From positions 401,184 to 465,183 of the forward strand of contig NZ_WTYJ01000003.1 of assembly GCF_009827305.1 (NCBI RefSeq): DNA of 64,000 bases, given 5' to 3'. Shown here in pieces: positions 53,883 through 62,126 of this stretch (position 1 is its first letter; every line of letters starts with the position of its first letter). The notes beneath the pieces are model-generated. The model did not search any database. It was not told the origin of the DNA and saw only the letters and a list, made by a program, of their open reading frames with translations. Source of the stretch: Croceibacterium xixiisoli. Its GTDB lineage: Bacteria > Pseudomonadota > Alphaproteobacteria > Sphingomonadales > Sphingomonadaceae. The translations under genes and the position numbers were made by a program.

Positions 53883-54965
53883 TCAGGCCGGCTTCTTGCC
53901 CATCTTGATGTTCTCGACGAACGAGCAGCGGCCGTAATCTTCCACCACGTAATCCTCATTGACGGATTCGTAGTTTTCGATCTGGTCGAGCGCGGGCTCG
54001 TCCTTGATCTGCCGGCGGCGGGTTTCTTCCTGCCAATAGATGGCGAGGTTATCGAGGCTGGTGATCAGCAGCGAACTTTCGGGGAAGAACGGCACGATCA
54101 CCGCGCGCTTGCCCGCCAGCTGCTTGGGCAGCGTGAGGATGCGATGCGCAGCTTCACGCTCGGTTGCCGTATCGCCCGCGGCCTGCAGCAGGTTCAGATA
54201 TTTGTCCTTCACCAGCTTCCAGCCAACGATCACGACCAGATCGGTATCGCTGCGGTGCCAGGGATCGAGCAGATCCAGCGCATCGAAGGCCAGCGCGTCG
54301 AGATTGGCGTAATCAGCATCGGCGGTGTCGACATTGGTTGCATCGCCATCGACCACTTCGCCGGCGGCCGAGACGTAGATCGCCTTGGTGCCGCCTTCGG
54401 TCAGCGCGCCATTATCGAGGCAGCGCTCCGGTGCATGGGTGCGGATTTTGTGCAGCCAGCCTTCATTGACGTCCTGCAGCAGCGGATTGGCAGCGCGATC
54501 GGTCTGCGGAGCGGCCGAGGTGCCGTTGAAGCCGATCATGATCCGGTCGCGCCCCTGCTGTTTGAGGATCGCATCGCGCAGCAGCTTCTGGAAGTTGGGC
54601 TTGTGACGCCAGGCATCGAGCCTGGAATATTTGATCGCATGATCGAAATTGGTCTGCCGGCAGGTGTAGGTGCCATTGTCGCTGGTGCCGGTCGGATCGG
54701 TCGGCGTGCGGCGGTTGCCGGCGGCGGTGTTGGTGCGGCCTGCCAGTGGGCGCGTAGTGCCGATGCCGACCTTGTCACCGGTCTGATTGGGCACGGGCAC
54801 CATGCTGATCTGCTGCAGGAAATCGCTCGATTCCTGGATGTTTTCTTCCAGCTTCTGTTCGACGGCCGGGGCAACGTTGAATTTGACCTCGGCCGAAGGG
54901 ACGGCATTGAGCAGCGCGATCTGGCTGACATACGAGGTGAACAGCAGGCGGGTTTCGTTACGCAT
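53883..54965 (-). CDS. N: Major capsid protein N
   Basis: A 360-residue capsid protein of the P2 N family: MRNETRLLFTSYVSQIALLN at the start, ESSDFLQQISMVPVPNQTGD, FNGTSAAPQTDRAANPLLQD and DPWHRSDTDLVVIVG. Full length. The AKKP-like basic end is usual. Confidence 0.94.
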   Translation of the reverse strand: MRNETRLLFTSYVSQIALLNAVPSAEVKFNVAPAVEQKLEENIQESSDFLQQISMVPVPNQTGDKVGIGTTRPLAGRTNTAAGNRRTPTDPTGTSDNGTYTCRQTNFDHAIKYSRLDAWRHKPNFQKLLRDAILKQQGRDRIMIGFNGTSAAPQTDRAANPLLQDVNEGWLHKIRTHAPERCLDNGALTEGGTKAIYVSAAGEVVDGDATNVDTADADYANLDALAFDALDLLDPWHRSDTDLVVIVGWKLVKDKYLNLLQAAGDTATEREAAHRILTLPKQLAGKRAVIVPFFPESSLLITSLDNLAIYWQEETRRRQIKDEPALDQIENYESVNEDYVVEDYGRCSFVENIKMGKKPA

Positions 54966-55028
54966 GGGATGCTCCTGAAGGAGTAAGGCTGGCGGAGGCG
55001 GGCCTGGGCAGGGTGTAAAAAGCGCCGA

Positions 55029-55847
55029 TCAGCAGTCGGTCAGATGCGCGGCATTGCCGCCGCCACCGGTGGCAGGCTGACGGCGGAAGCTGTGCGGATC
55101 CTCTGTGGCTTCGAGCTTGCCCTGCAGCGCGGTAAAGTCGGCGCGGATTGCGGCGATGGCATCATGAGCAGGCTGCACAGCTGCTGCTACCTGCTGCCCG
55201 ATCGCAGCACTGAAGGCGGCAATATCGAAGCTGTTGTCATTAGCGGCGGCCGGCGGCGGGGTAACCGGATCCTTGGGCTTGTCGTCCTGACGTGAGAACA
55301 TCGCAGCCATGCCGGCAAAGCCCGAGCGGATCGCGTCGGCAATGCCGCCCTGGTCCACCTCTGCCACCACATCGATCGCAGTGGAAAAGGCCGGGGTGAA
55401 CACATTGGGGCGGGCCATCGCGGCAAACTTGAGACGATCGGTGCCGAGCGATGCCGGACCATCGGTTGCGGCCAGGCCCACCAGATAGGCTTTACCCTCG
55501 CCCACGAAGTTGGGATTGATCTCGCAGCTGGTGAAGATCTTCTGATCGTTCTTCGTCATCTCGATCAGCTGCGCATTCGGCTCGATCTCGGCGAACAGAC
55601 CCAGCAGCGACTTCATCTCGCCATTGATGTTCAGTTCGACCGTGTCGGTCTTGAGCGCCAGGACCGAACCATAGGCGTTGAAGGGAGCATCCGGGCTATA
55701 GCCGGCAATGTGTTCGCAATTGATCCTGGCGGTGTAGGTTTTGGGATCGTAGCTGGCGGCCATCTGCTCGAGCCATTCGCGCTTGATCTCGCGCCCATCG
55801 ACGGTTGCGCCTTCGACAGCGATGCAGAAAAATTTGCTCTTGGCCAT
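55029..55847 (-). CDS. O: Capsid scaffolding protein O
   Basis: A 272-residue scaffold and protease of the GPO family: KSKFFCIAVEGATVDGREIK, YTARINCEHIAGYSP (catalytic-type His), YLVGLAATDGPASLGTDRL with the catalytic-type Ser region, then a coiled C-terminal scaffold part. First gene of the leftward O-S operon; the shared dyad with P lies 102 bp upstream. Confidence 0.92.
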   Translation of the reverse strand: MAKSKFFCIAVEGATVDGREIKREWLEQMAASYDPKTYTARINCEHIAGYSPDAPFNAYGSVLALKTDTVELNINGEMKSLLGLFAEIEPNAQLIEMTKNDQKIFTSCEINPNFVGEGKAYLVGLAATDGPASLGTDRLKFAAMARPNVFTPAFSTAIDVVAEVDQGGIADAIRSGFAGMAAMFSRQDDKPKDPVTPPPAAANDNSFDIAAFSAAIGQQVAAAVQPAHDAIAAIRADFTALQGKLEATEDPHSFRRQPATGGGGNAAHLTDC

Positions 55848-55935
55848 GGTCGGTTCCGGTTCCATTGGTTGCCCGGCGCGCGCCGGCTGTGATGGGACCG
55901 AAAAGGGTCTGATTTTGCGCCAGTCTCAAGGGGAG

Positions 55936-55963
55936 GCACTGGGACAGGGCGCAGGCCCAATGC
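55936..55963. promoter_or_regulatory. Late-operon dyad between divergent P and O
   Basis: GCACTGGGA (55936-55944), ten bases, GCCCAATGC (55955-55963). Same spacing as the sites before V, J and the J relic. Its centre is 57 bp before the P start and 102 bp before the O start, so it may serve both operons. Confidence 0.65.
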
Positions 55964-56006
55964 GCAGGCCTGTTTGAGCGCCCGGCGCTGGGCATGGTCC
56001 GGCGCT

Positions 56007-57881
56007 ATGGCCTCCATTCTCCCCCAATTGCCCGGCATACCCCAGCCCGGCGCGCCTGCTGCCCGTTGGCAGTTCGATCCGCGTCGCCATGCCCGCAGCC
56101 TCTATTGGCGGGGCTGGGGCATCACCCAGATTGCCGACGAGTTCGCCCTCCACGGCGTGGCCAACGACAACGGCAAACCCATCCCGCGTGCGACAATCGA
56201 AAGCTGGAAACAGCGCGACAAATGGGACGAGGCGCCCTCGATCGCCAGGATCGAGGACGGGCTGGAGATCCGTCTCCTCACCCTGATCGCCAAGGAAAAG
56301 AAAACCAGCGGCGATCTGGTCGAGATGGACGCGCTCTCGCGCCAGATCGAAAGCCTCGCCCGCGTCCGCCGCTATCAGGAGCCGGGCGGCCATGCCGGCG
56401 ATCTCAACGAGAAGGTCAACAACCGCAACGCCGGCGGACCGCGCAAGAAGGCGAAGAAGAATCACTTCACCGCCGACCAGGCGGCTGAGCTCAAGCGGAT
56501 CTTCCTCGAAGGGCTCTACGACTATCAGCAGCTGTGGTGGGACAATGCGAGCCGCCGCACGCGGATGATCCTCAAGTCGCGCCAGATCGGCGCGACCTAC
56601 TATTTTGCCTTCGAAGCGCTGATCGATGCGATCGAGAGCGGCCGCAACCAGATCTTCCTCTCCGCCTCCAAGGCGCAGGCCCATCAGTTCCGTTCCTACA
56701 TCGTCAGCTTCGCCAAGCTGGTCGGCGTCGCCCTGACCGGCGATCCGATGCTGATCACATCGGACCTGCGGCCGGCTGAGGAGGCGGCGGCCGAGCTGCA
56801 TTTTCTGGGCACCAATTTCCGCACCGCCCAGGGCCGGCACGGCAATTTCTTTTTTGATGAATTCTTCTGGGTTCACAGCTTTGAGGAGCTCAACAAGGTC
56901 GCCTCGGGCATGGCGACGCACAAGAAGTGGCGCAAAACCTACTTCTCCACCCCCAGCACCATCGCCCATCCGGCCTATCCCTATTGGACCGGCGAGCGCC
57001 GCAACCGGCGCCGGCGCAAGGAAGAGCGCGTCGATATCGACGTCAGCCATGCAGCGCTGGCCCTGGGCAGCGAGGGTCCGGACCGGATCTGGCGCCATAT
57101 CGTCACCGTGCTCGATGCCGAGGCTGGCGGCTGCGACCTGTTCGACATTGACGAGCTGCGCGACGAATATGCGCCTGACGAATTTGCCAATCTGTTCCTG
57201 TGCGAATTTGTCGATGATACGCTCTCGGCCTTCCGCTTCAACGACATGGTCGCCTGCGGCTGCGACAGCCTGGTTGAGTGGACCGACTTCGACCTTGAAG
57301 CGGCCCGTCCCTATGGCAACCGCCCGGTCTGGGCCGGCTATGATCCGCAGGAATCCGAGAACGGCGACAATGCCGCGCTGGTGATCTGCGCCCCGCCGAC
57401 CAGCGAGGGCGGCAAGTTCCGGATCCTCGAGCGTCACCAGCTGCGCGGGCTCGACTTCGAGCAGCAGGCCGAGTTCATCCGCTCGGTGCTGAGCCGCTAC
57501 AGCTGCACCTATCTCGGTATCGACGCCAAGGGCGTCGGCGCCGGCGTCTATCAGCTGCTGGCCAAACTCGGCGCCATGCCCGGCTGTTCGGTCGCCAAGA
57601 TCGAGTACAGCCTAGAGCTCAAGGCGCAGATGATCATGAAGGCGCAGAACGTGATCCGGCGCGGCCGGCTCGCCTTCGATGCCTCCTACCTCGATATCGT
57701 CTCGGCCTTTGTGTCGATCAAGAAAACCCTGACCACCAGCGGCCGCAACGTCACCTTCAAGGCTGGGCGCGGCGGCAATGATGGCCATGCCGATCTGGCC
57801 TGGTCGACCATGCACATCCTCATGAATGAACCGCTCGACGGCAAAGCCAGGCCGACGGGCACACTGGAGATCCTCGAATGA
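56007..57881 (+). CDS. P: Terminase ATPase subunit P
   Basis: A 624-residue large terminase subunit of the P2 gpP family. The N-terminal region has a helix-turn-helix (YWRGWGITQIADEFALHGV). The ATPase has Walker A-like LKSRQIGATYYFAFE and Walker B FFFDEFFW. The C-terminal nuclease part has WAGYDPQESENGDNAALVI and LGIDAKGVGAGVY. The start MASILPQL is preferred; the frame opens 33 bases earlier with TTG. Confidence 0.94.
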   Translation: MASILPQLPGIPQPGAPAARWQFDPRRHARSLYWRGWGITQIADEFALHGVANDNGKPIPRATIESWKQRDKWDEAPSIARIEDGLEIRLLTLIAKEKKTSGDLVEMDALSRQIESLARVRRYQEPGGHAGDLNEKVNNRNAGGPRKKAKKNHFTADQAAELKRIFLEGLYDYQQLWWDNASRRTRMILKSRQIGATYYFAFEALIDAIESGRNQIFLSASKAQAHQFRSYIVSFAKLVGVALTGDPMLITSDLRPAEEAAAELHFLGTNFRTAQGRHGNFFFDEFFWVHSFEELNKVASGMATHKKWRKTYFSTPSTIAHPAYPYWTGERRNRRRRKEERVDIDVSHAALALGSEGPDRIWRHIVTVLDAEAGGCDLFDIDELRDEYAPDEFANLFLCEFVDDTLSAFRFNDMVACGCDSLVEWTDFDLEAARPYGNRPVWAGYDPQESENGDNAALVICAPPTSEGGKFRILERHQLRGLDFEQQAEFIRSVLSRYSCTYLGIDAKGVGAGVYQLLAKLGAMPGCSVAKIEYSLELKAQMIMKAQNVIRRGRLAFDASYLDIVSAFVSIKKTLTTSGRNVTFKAGRGGNDGHADLAWSTMHILMNEPLDGKARPTGTLEILE

Positions 57882-58900
57882 CCAAGCCCCGCCGCAAGAG
57901 CCGCCGGCAGCCTGCCCAGCTGGCCGCAAATGACAATGGCGCGAGGCAGGCGGTAGAGGCCTTCACCTTCGGCGATCCGGAACCTGTGCTGTCACGCGCG
58001 ACGATGATGGATATGCTCGAATGCTACGACAACGGCCGCTGGTATGAGCCGCCGCTCTCGCGTGACGGGCTGGCCCGGGCGTTCAAGGCCTCGCCACACC
58101 ATTCCAGTGCGATCATTCTCAAGCGCAATATGCTGGCCGCCAGCTTCGTGCCTTCGCCCATGCTCGGCCGCAGCGCCTTTGCCGCCATGGTGCTCGACTA
58201 TCTGGTGTTCGGGGACTGCTATGTGCAGGAGATCCGCAACCGCCTGGGCGGCGTGCTGCGGCTCGAGCATAGCCTGGCCAAATACACCCGTCGGGGGCTC
58301 GAGACTGGCCGCTTCTGGTGGGTGCCCAACCACAAGGACGAGGTGGCGTTCGACCTTGGCGCCGTCCACCAGCTGCGCGCGGCTGACATCAACCAGGAAA
58401 TCTACGGCGTGCCGGAATATCTCTCCGCGCTGCAGTCAGCCCTGCTCAATGAAAACGCCACCCTGTTCCGCCGTCGCTATTTTGAGAACGGCAGCCACGC
58501 CGGCTACATCCTCTATGCCACGGGCGAATTTGCCGATGGCGATGTCGACAAGATGCGCGAGGCGCTAAAGCGGTCAAAGGGACCAGGCAATTTCCGCAAC
58601 CTGTTCGTCCACTCGCCCAACGGCAAGGAGAACGGCATCAAGCTGCTGCCCATCGCCCAGGTCGGCGCCAACGACGAATTTCTCGGCATCAAGAACACCA
58701 CCCGCGATGACGTGCTCGCCGCCCACCGCGTCCCGCCGCAGCTGCTCGGCATCGTGCCGGCCAATGCCGGCGGCTTCGGTGATGTCACCAAGGCGACAGA
58801 TGCGTTTTTCGAGCTCGAGATCGAGCCGCTGCAGGCGGTGTTTCTTGAGCTGAACGAGATGGCGGGGCTTGAGGTGGTGCGATTCCGGGAGCGGCCCTAA
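57878..58900 (+). CDS. Q: Portal protein Q
   Basis: A 340-residue PBSX/P2-type portal: DMLECYDNGRWYEPP-like start region, YFENGSHAGYILYATGE, the central LFVHSPNGKENGIKLLPIAQ and RVPPQLLGIVP. It overlaps the P stop by four bases. Last gene of the P-Q operon, followed by a hairpin and the candidate cos site. Confidence 0.94.
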   Translation: MTKPRRKSRRQPAQLAANDNGARQAVEAFTFGDPEPVLSRATMMDMLECYDNGRWYEPPLSRDGLARAFKASPHHSSAIILKRNMLAASFVPSPMLGRSAFAAMVLDYLVFGDCYVQEIRNRLGGVLRLEHSLAKYTRRGLETGRFWWVPNHKDEVAFDLGAVHQLRAADINQEIYGVPEYLSALQSALLNENATLFRRRYFENGSHAGYILYATGEFADGDVDKMREALKRSKGPGNFRNLFVHSPNGKENGIKLLPIAQVGANDEFLGIKNTTRDDVLAAHRVPPQLLGIVPANAGGFGDVTKATDAFFELEIEPLQAVFLELNEMAGLEVVRFRERP

Positions 58901-58932
58901 ATTGGCATATGATTGAATATTTTGTACTTCAA

Positions 58933-58960
58933 ACGGAACAGCCTCGCTGCTGCTCCGTTG
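58933..58960 (+). terminator. Hairpin after Q
   Basis: AACGGAACAGC (58933-58943) pairs with GCTGCTCCGTT (58950-58960) with one mismatch and a six-base loop, 33 bases after the Q stop. Likely end of the P-Q transcript, though without a T tract. Confidence 0.5.
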
Positions 58961-58998
58961 GCTAATTGTTGTCACCTGGTCAGAACCAAACGCCTTCC

Positions 58999-59017
58999 GG
59001 CGAGACAGGGTCAGCGG
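58999..59017. other. Candidate cos site
   Basis: The sequence GGCGAGACAGGGTCAGCGG begins with GGCGAG and shares its C-x-GGG spacing with the P2 cohesive end as I remember it. It lies in the short gap next to Q, where cos lies on the P2 map, in a non-coding stretch. Weak sequence evidence; position is the stronger argument. Confidence 0.35.
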
Positions 59018-59053
59018 CCTACCGCGCACGCCCCCTTCTTTTTCAGGTGAACC

Positions 59054-59293
59054 ATGAATTATTTCAAGATTTTTCCCATCGAGCCACAGACAGCACCGAT
59101 GAAGTTTCACGACATCCCTCTGCTTGAGGTGTTGGCGCTGATTGAACAGTTCGGGTTTACCGAGGTCGAGCTATTCGACCCGGACAAATTTGTTTGCAAA
59201 ATCCGCATCAATGAGCGCGGTACGATGCATATCACCGACGGTTCAACTGCGCGTCGACAGATGATGCAGCCGCCCCGCTCGCTCTTGCATTGA
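59054..59293 (+). CDS. Small hypothetical protein, 79 residues
   Basis: Starts MNYFKIFPIEPQTAPMKF behind AGGTGA. A helix (LLEVLALIEQFGFTEVELF) is followed by short strands. First gene of the accessory block after cos. No family recognised. Confidence 0.6.
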   Translation: MNYFKIFPIEPQTAPMKFHDIPLLEVLALIEQFGFTEVELFDPDKFVCKIRINERGTMHITDGSTARRQMMQPPRSLLH

Positions 59294-59313
59294 CAACATA
59301 AGGCCTCAGAGTT

Positions 59314-59565
59314 GTGCCCCTCTATCGTTTTCAAATACGATCTGGCGACCAACAATTTTTCAGTGTGGAGTTTGACCTTTCCGGTACAGTAGCTGCTCGG
59401 ACTGAAGCGGTTAAGACGCTCGGCCAGATGCTATGCGACAATCCCACGAGCGTCTGGGATGATGGCGATTGCCAGATAGAAGTTTCGGACGAGCGCGGGC
59501 TAACCCTCTATGTGGTTCAAGTCTGTGCGCTGAAGGCTGCTTCAACCAAATTCACCGGGCGATGA
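59314..59565 (+). CDS. DUF6894-like small protein
   Basis: An 83-residue protein (GTG start) with the beta-alpha-beta layout and opening PLYRFQIRSGDQQFF of DUF6894-type proteins, usual in sphingomonads and rhizobia. ARTEAVKTLGQMLCDN forms the helix. Function unknown. Confidence 0.65.
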   Translation: MPLYRFQIRSGDQQFFSVEFDLSGTVAARTEAVKTLGQMLCDNPTSVWDDGDCQIEVSDERGLTLYVVQVCALKAASTKFTGR

Positions 59566-59888
59566 AGCGCTCATCTAATCGATGGCATGTTGACTTGTTC
59601 AGGGAGCCTGACAATCTTTACAACAGGCCGGATAGTCACCCCAACTCCCCTGTTAGAGCGCTCTATCCGTCTTAGAGCCCGGCGTCCCAGATCGCCGGGC
59701 TCGCCTTGATCATGCGCACAATCAGCGGGCTGCTATCGGAGGTTACTCCCATTTTCTGCTTGTATAAGTGAGATCCGGATGCGGAATGGTCCTCTGCCTC
59801 TGTTAGCTGCGAAACTTTATCGCTTACCACTGGTTTAGGATTGCGCATCGCAGACGGTCTGATGATCTGCAGGTCAAGGAGCGCGGTC
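59566..59888. other. Stretch without a supported gene
   Basis: Contains a perfect 10-bp hairpin GAGCCCGGCG / CGCCGGGCTC (59675-59702, loop TCCCAGAT) and the palindrome AGAGCGCTCT (near 59655-59664). They may end the preceding small-gene transcript. An open frame on the minus strand has no ribosome site and runs through the hairpin, so it is not called. Confidence 0.55.
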
Positions 59889-60143
59889 GTGTTTACCCAA
59901 CTCAATCCGCCCATTCCTGTCTACATTTTAGAAAAGGGTAGTGGTTATGCCATTGGCGTTATCGATTACAGTCAGGAGCACAATCTTGTTTGGGTAACAG
60001 CATTGGATGAAGGAGGCGAAATCTGGTGCGCGCCTAACCCCACCGTCCGAATGACAAAAAACTGGACTTTGGGACGTAGCATCCAACCTTCTTCGCCAGA
60101 TTTACCGAACGTTGGGGGGATCCCGGTCCCCGCAGGCCAATAG
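59889..60143 (+). CDS. Small conserved protein, paralogue of the gene at 24487
   Basis: An 84-residue protein (GTG start) nearly 90 percent identical to the product of 24487-24735 over 67 residues (VIDYSQEHNLVWVTAL, GEIWCAPNPTVR shared). The nucleotide sequences differ more, and the C-terminal ends diverge. Ribosome site AAGGAG precedes it. Function unknown. Confidence 0.75.
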   Translation: MFTQLNPPIPVYILEKGSGYAIGVIDYSQEHNLVWVTALDEGGEIWCAPNPTVRMTKNWTLGRSIQPSSPDLPNVGGIPVPAGQ

Positions 60144-60209
60144 GTTCGCGCGCCAGGAAGCAGAACTAACTGCGTCTCTTCAGCTCAATTTCCACACACG
60201 GGTGTTATC

Positions 60210-60422
60210 ATGATCCACACGGGCATAGTGCAGAGTTTCAGCGCGGAAACGGGCATAGGGGTAATCAAACCGGATGACGGGTCTGCGCCCATAGGCGTCG
60301 CTATCGAAGCTGTGCGGGCGGCAGGAATGAGCGAATTATCCGTTGACCAGCGGCTTACCTACGAGATTGAACGGCATGACGACGGGACAATGAAGGCCAC
60401 AAGTCTGATTGCTGACGAATGA
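60210..60422 (+). CDS. Cold-shock-domain-like protein, degenerate RNA motifs
   Basis: A 70-residue protein with the CSD strand order: GIVQSFSAETGIGVIKPDDG and LTYEIERHDDGTMKATSLI. The RNP1 motif (usually GFGFI) reads GIGVI and the RNP2 motif (VFVH) reads IGVAI, so the aromatic nucleic-acid contacts are missing. It may not bind RNA in the usual way. Confidence 0.65.
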   Translation: MIHTGIVQSFSAETGIGVIKPDDGSAPIGVAIEAVRAAGMSELSVDQRLTYEIERHDDGTMKATSLIADE

Positions 60423-60602
60423 CGTGGCGAAACATGAGGCAATTGAATTCCTCCGAGAGAAGGCCCTATCTCGACGCATGAGAGGTTGGATCTCTAGGAA
60501 CAACGGGTTGGCCGTCCGGACGTGGCTTTGCTCCGGACAATGAGCAGCGAATACCGCTCGTATACGATGTCACCAGCAGCATCAAATTTTGCTTCGAGAC
60601 CC

Positions 60603-60631
60603 CTTGAAAGGCGCTAGCGGTTTCAATAAAT
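60603..60631 (+). promoter_or_regulatory. Possible heat-shock (sigma-32-type) promoter
   Basis: CTTGAAA (60603-60609) matches the sigma-32 minus-35 element; 14 bases later CAATAAAT (60624-60631) is a partial match to the minus-10. It lies about 105 bases ahead of the hsp20 start, leaving a leader of the length needed for the thermometer. Confidence 0.5.
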
Positions 60632-60639
60632 TTTGACCT

Positions 60640-60735
60640 GCCGGGCGCCTCGTCGGGTCCGGTGGGACATAGAGGGCACCGGCTCTTGGTTCCGGTGCAT
60701 CTCACGTCCGAATTGCTCATATGGAGGATTTGGAA
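60640..60735 (+). ncRNA. ROSE-type RNA thermometer in the hsp20 leader
   Basis: AATTGCTC (60711-60718) faces GGAGGATT (60723-60730), which contains the ribosome site. They pair with one bulged G and a U-G pair, exactly the ROSE pattern (UUGCU against AGGA). An upstream stem GCACCGG (60676-60682) / CCGGTGC (60692-60698) fits the multi-hairpin layout. Heating would open the last hairpin and allow translation. Confidence 0.75.
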
Positions 60736-61215
60736 ATGAGACATAGTTTTGATTTTGCGCCGTATCGGCGCTCCATGGTCGGGTTTGATCGCTTCTTCGA
60801 TCTGCTGGAAACGGGCATGCGCGGCGATGCTGCCGAGAGCTACCCACCTTTCGACATTTTGAAGGAAGGCGAGGACAGCTATCGCGTTACACTTGCTGTC
60901 GCCGGCTTTCGTCCTGAGAACATCGAAATTGTCGTTCAGCAGAATTCGCTGACTGTGTCAGGCAAGCGCGCAGAGGCCGAAGCCCAGGGCGACTATCTGC
61001 ATCGTGGCATCGCTACGAATGCTTTCCAGCGTCGTTTCCAATTGGCGGATTTCATTGAAGCCGGCAACGCGACCTTCGAGAATGGTCTGCTGACCATCGA
61101 ATTGAAGCGCGTGGTGCCGGAGGCTATGAAGCCGCGGCGCGTAGAGATCGCAAGCGGGCCACAGGCCAACCATCAAATCGAACAGCATAGGGAGCAGGTC
61201 CGCGACGCGGCCTGA
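60736..61215 (+). CDS. Small heat-shock protein, Hsp20/IbpA family
   Basis: A 159-residue chaperone. The alpha-crystallin domain runs from about residue 37 to 130: PPFDILKEGEDSYRVTLAVA, FRPENIEIVVQQNSLTVSGK and ATFENGLLTIELKR. ATG 60736 is chosen because GGAGG is seven bases ahead; ATG 60721 lies in the thermometer loop. It holds unfolded proteins under heat. It heads a small stress-gene group. Confidence 0.92.
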   Translation: MRHSFDFAPYRRSMVGFDRFFDLLETGMRGDAAESYPPFDILKEGEDSYRVTLAVAGFRPENIEIVVQQNSLTVSGKRAEAEAQGDYLHRGIATNAFQRRFQLADFIEAGNATFENGLLTIELKRVVPEAMKPRRVEIASGPQANHQIEQHREQVRDAA

Positions 61216-61295
61216 TCCTTGCAATTTGGTCCGCCGATGCCGAGCGATGGCCCGGCGGACCTTCCTGCATCTAATCGTTTTGCATGGAGTGAGAA

Positions 61296-61484
61296 GTGTC
61301 TGACAATTACATCGAGCGCCTGCGGCGCGAGCATGCGCGTCTTGAAGGAGAACTGGAAGAGGAGTTGTCTCGTACCTGCCCTGACCAGATGCAGGTGAAG
61401 CGCCTGAAGAAGATGAAGCTGGCTGTCAAAGACCTGATGGCAATGGTGCAGGAGGGAACGCAGCAGATGAGCAAGGCAGCCTGA
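61296..61484 (+). CDS. DUF465 (YdcH-like) small protein
   Basis: A 62-residue helical hairpin protein (GTG start): NYIERLRREHARLEGELEEE, RLKKMKLAVKDLMAMV. DUF465 proteins are common near stress genes; function unknown. GGAGTGAGAA precedes the start. Confidence 0.75.
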   Translation: MSDNYIERLRREHARLEGELEEELSRTCPDQMQVKRLKKMKLAVKDLMAMVQEGTQQMSKAA

Positions 61485-61547
61485 TGCGAGCAGAGCTTGC
61501 GAGCGCGTAAGCGATGTGATCGAATAATCGCATGAAAGGAGGACGAA

Positions 61548-61766
61548 ATGTCGCGATCCTTATCTCATACCTATCCACACCAAGTTGCGGAACATCCTCA
61601 GCTTGAACCTGAAGTGAAACGAGCGATCCTTGCCTCTTGGGCATCGGATCGGGCTGCGGTCCCCGATTATCCGCATCTGAGAAAGCCAGATAGCTTTGAC
61701 GAACCCATCCCACTCGATGATGTACTTTCTGCCCTGAAAAAGCTGGACAATCCCGATCATCATTGA
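61548..61766 (+). CDS. Small acidic hypothetical protein, 72 residues
   Basis: Ribosome site AAAGGAGG precedes the ATG. It includes HPQLEPEVKRAILASWASDR and PIPLDDVLSALKKLDN. Soluble, helical; resembles small proteins found in sphingomonad stress-gene groups. Function unknown. Confidence 0.65.
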   Translation: MSRSLSHTYPHQVAEHPQLEPEVKRAILASWASDRAAVPDYPHLRKPDSFDEPIPLDDVLSALKKLDNPDHH

Positions 61767-61856
61767 GGCATAATTTTGACGCCGCCAGCGCAAATGACTT
61801 TGCCCTGGCGGCGCTTCACCACCTGTTGATGAGGAGGTGCGCTAAGAGCGCCCACC

Positions 61857-62126
61857 TTAGTCCTTGTTATCGCTGATTGCTTCTCCACCTTCCTCTTCTT
61901 CAAAAAGAATGGCGGCGCTGCCTTCGGCAGACAAAGTGACGATGTTGCCGTCCACATCGGACACTAGGCCGCCTGGAATGTAGTGATGATGAGCAGAGTG
62001 GGAGCCGCTGTCCGGTTTCGTCATTTTTATCCGGCCGCTTTCGACGCGGTCGACAGTTCCGACGTGCACTCCGTCAGCACCGATGATTTCCATATGCTCC
62101 TTCACGGAATCCAGAATATTCGTCAT
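61857..62126 (-). CDS. DUF2171 protein
   Basis: An 89-residue beta-rich protein: VKEHMEIIGADGVHVGTVDR, a His cluster (HSAHHHYIPGGLVSDVDGN) and an acidic tail. The PRC-barrel-like DUF2171 form is common in sphingomonads and often lies near stress genes. The start MTNILDSV is the family start. It converges with the small gene at 61548. Confidence 0.8.
   Translation of the reverse strand: MTNILDSVKEHMEIIGADGVHVGTVDRVESGRIKMTKPDSGSHSAHHHYIPGGLVSDVDGNIVTLSAEGSAAILFEEEEGGEAISDNKD

Noticed and set aside
59672..59848. Minus-strand frame ending IVRMIKASPAIWDAGL
   Set aside because: No ribosome site, and its end runs through a perfect 10-bp hairpin.
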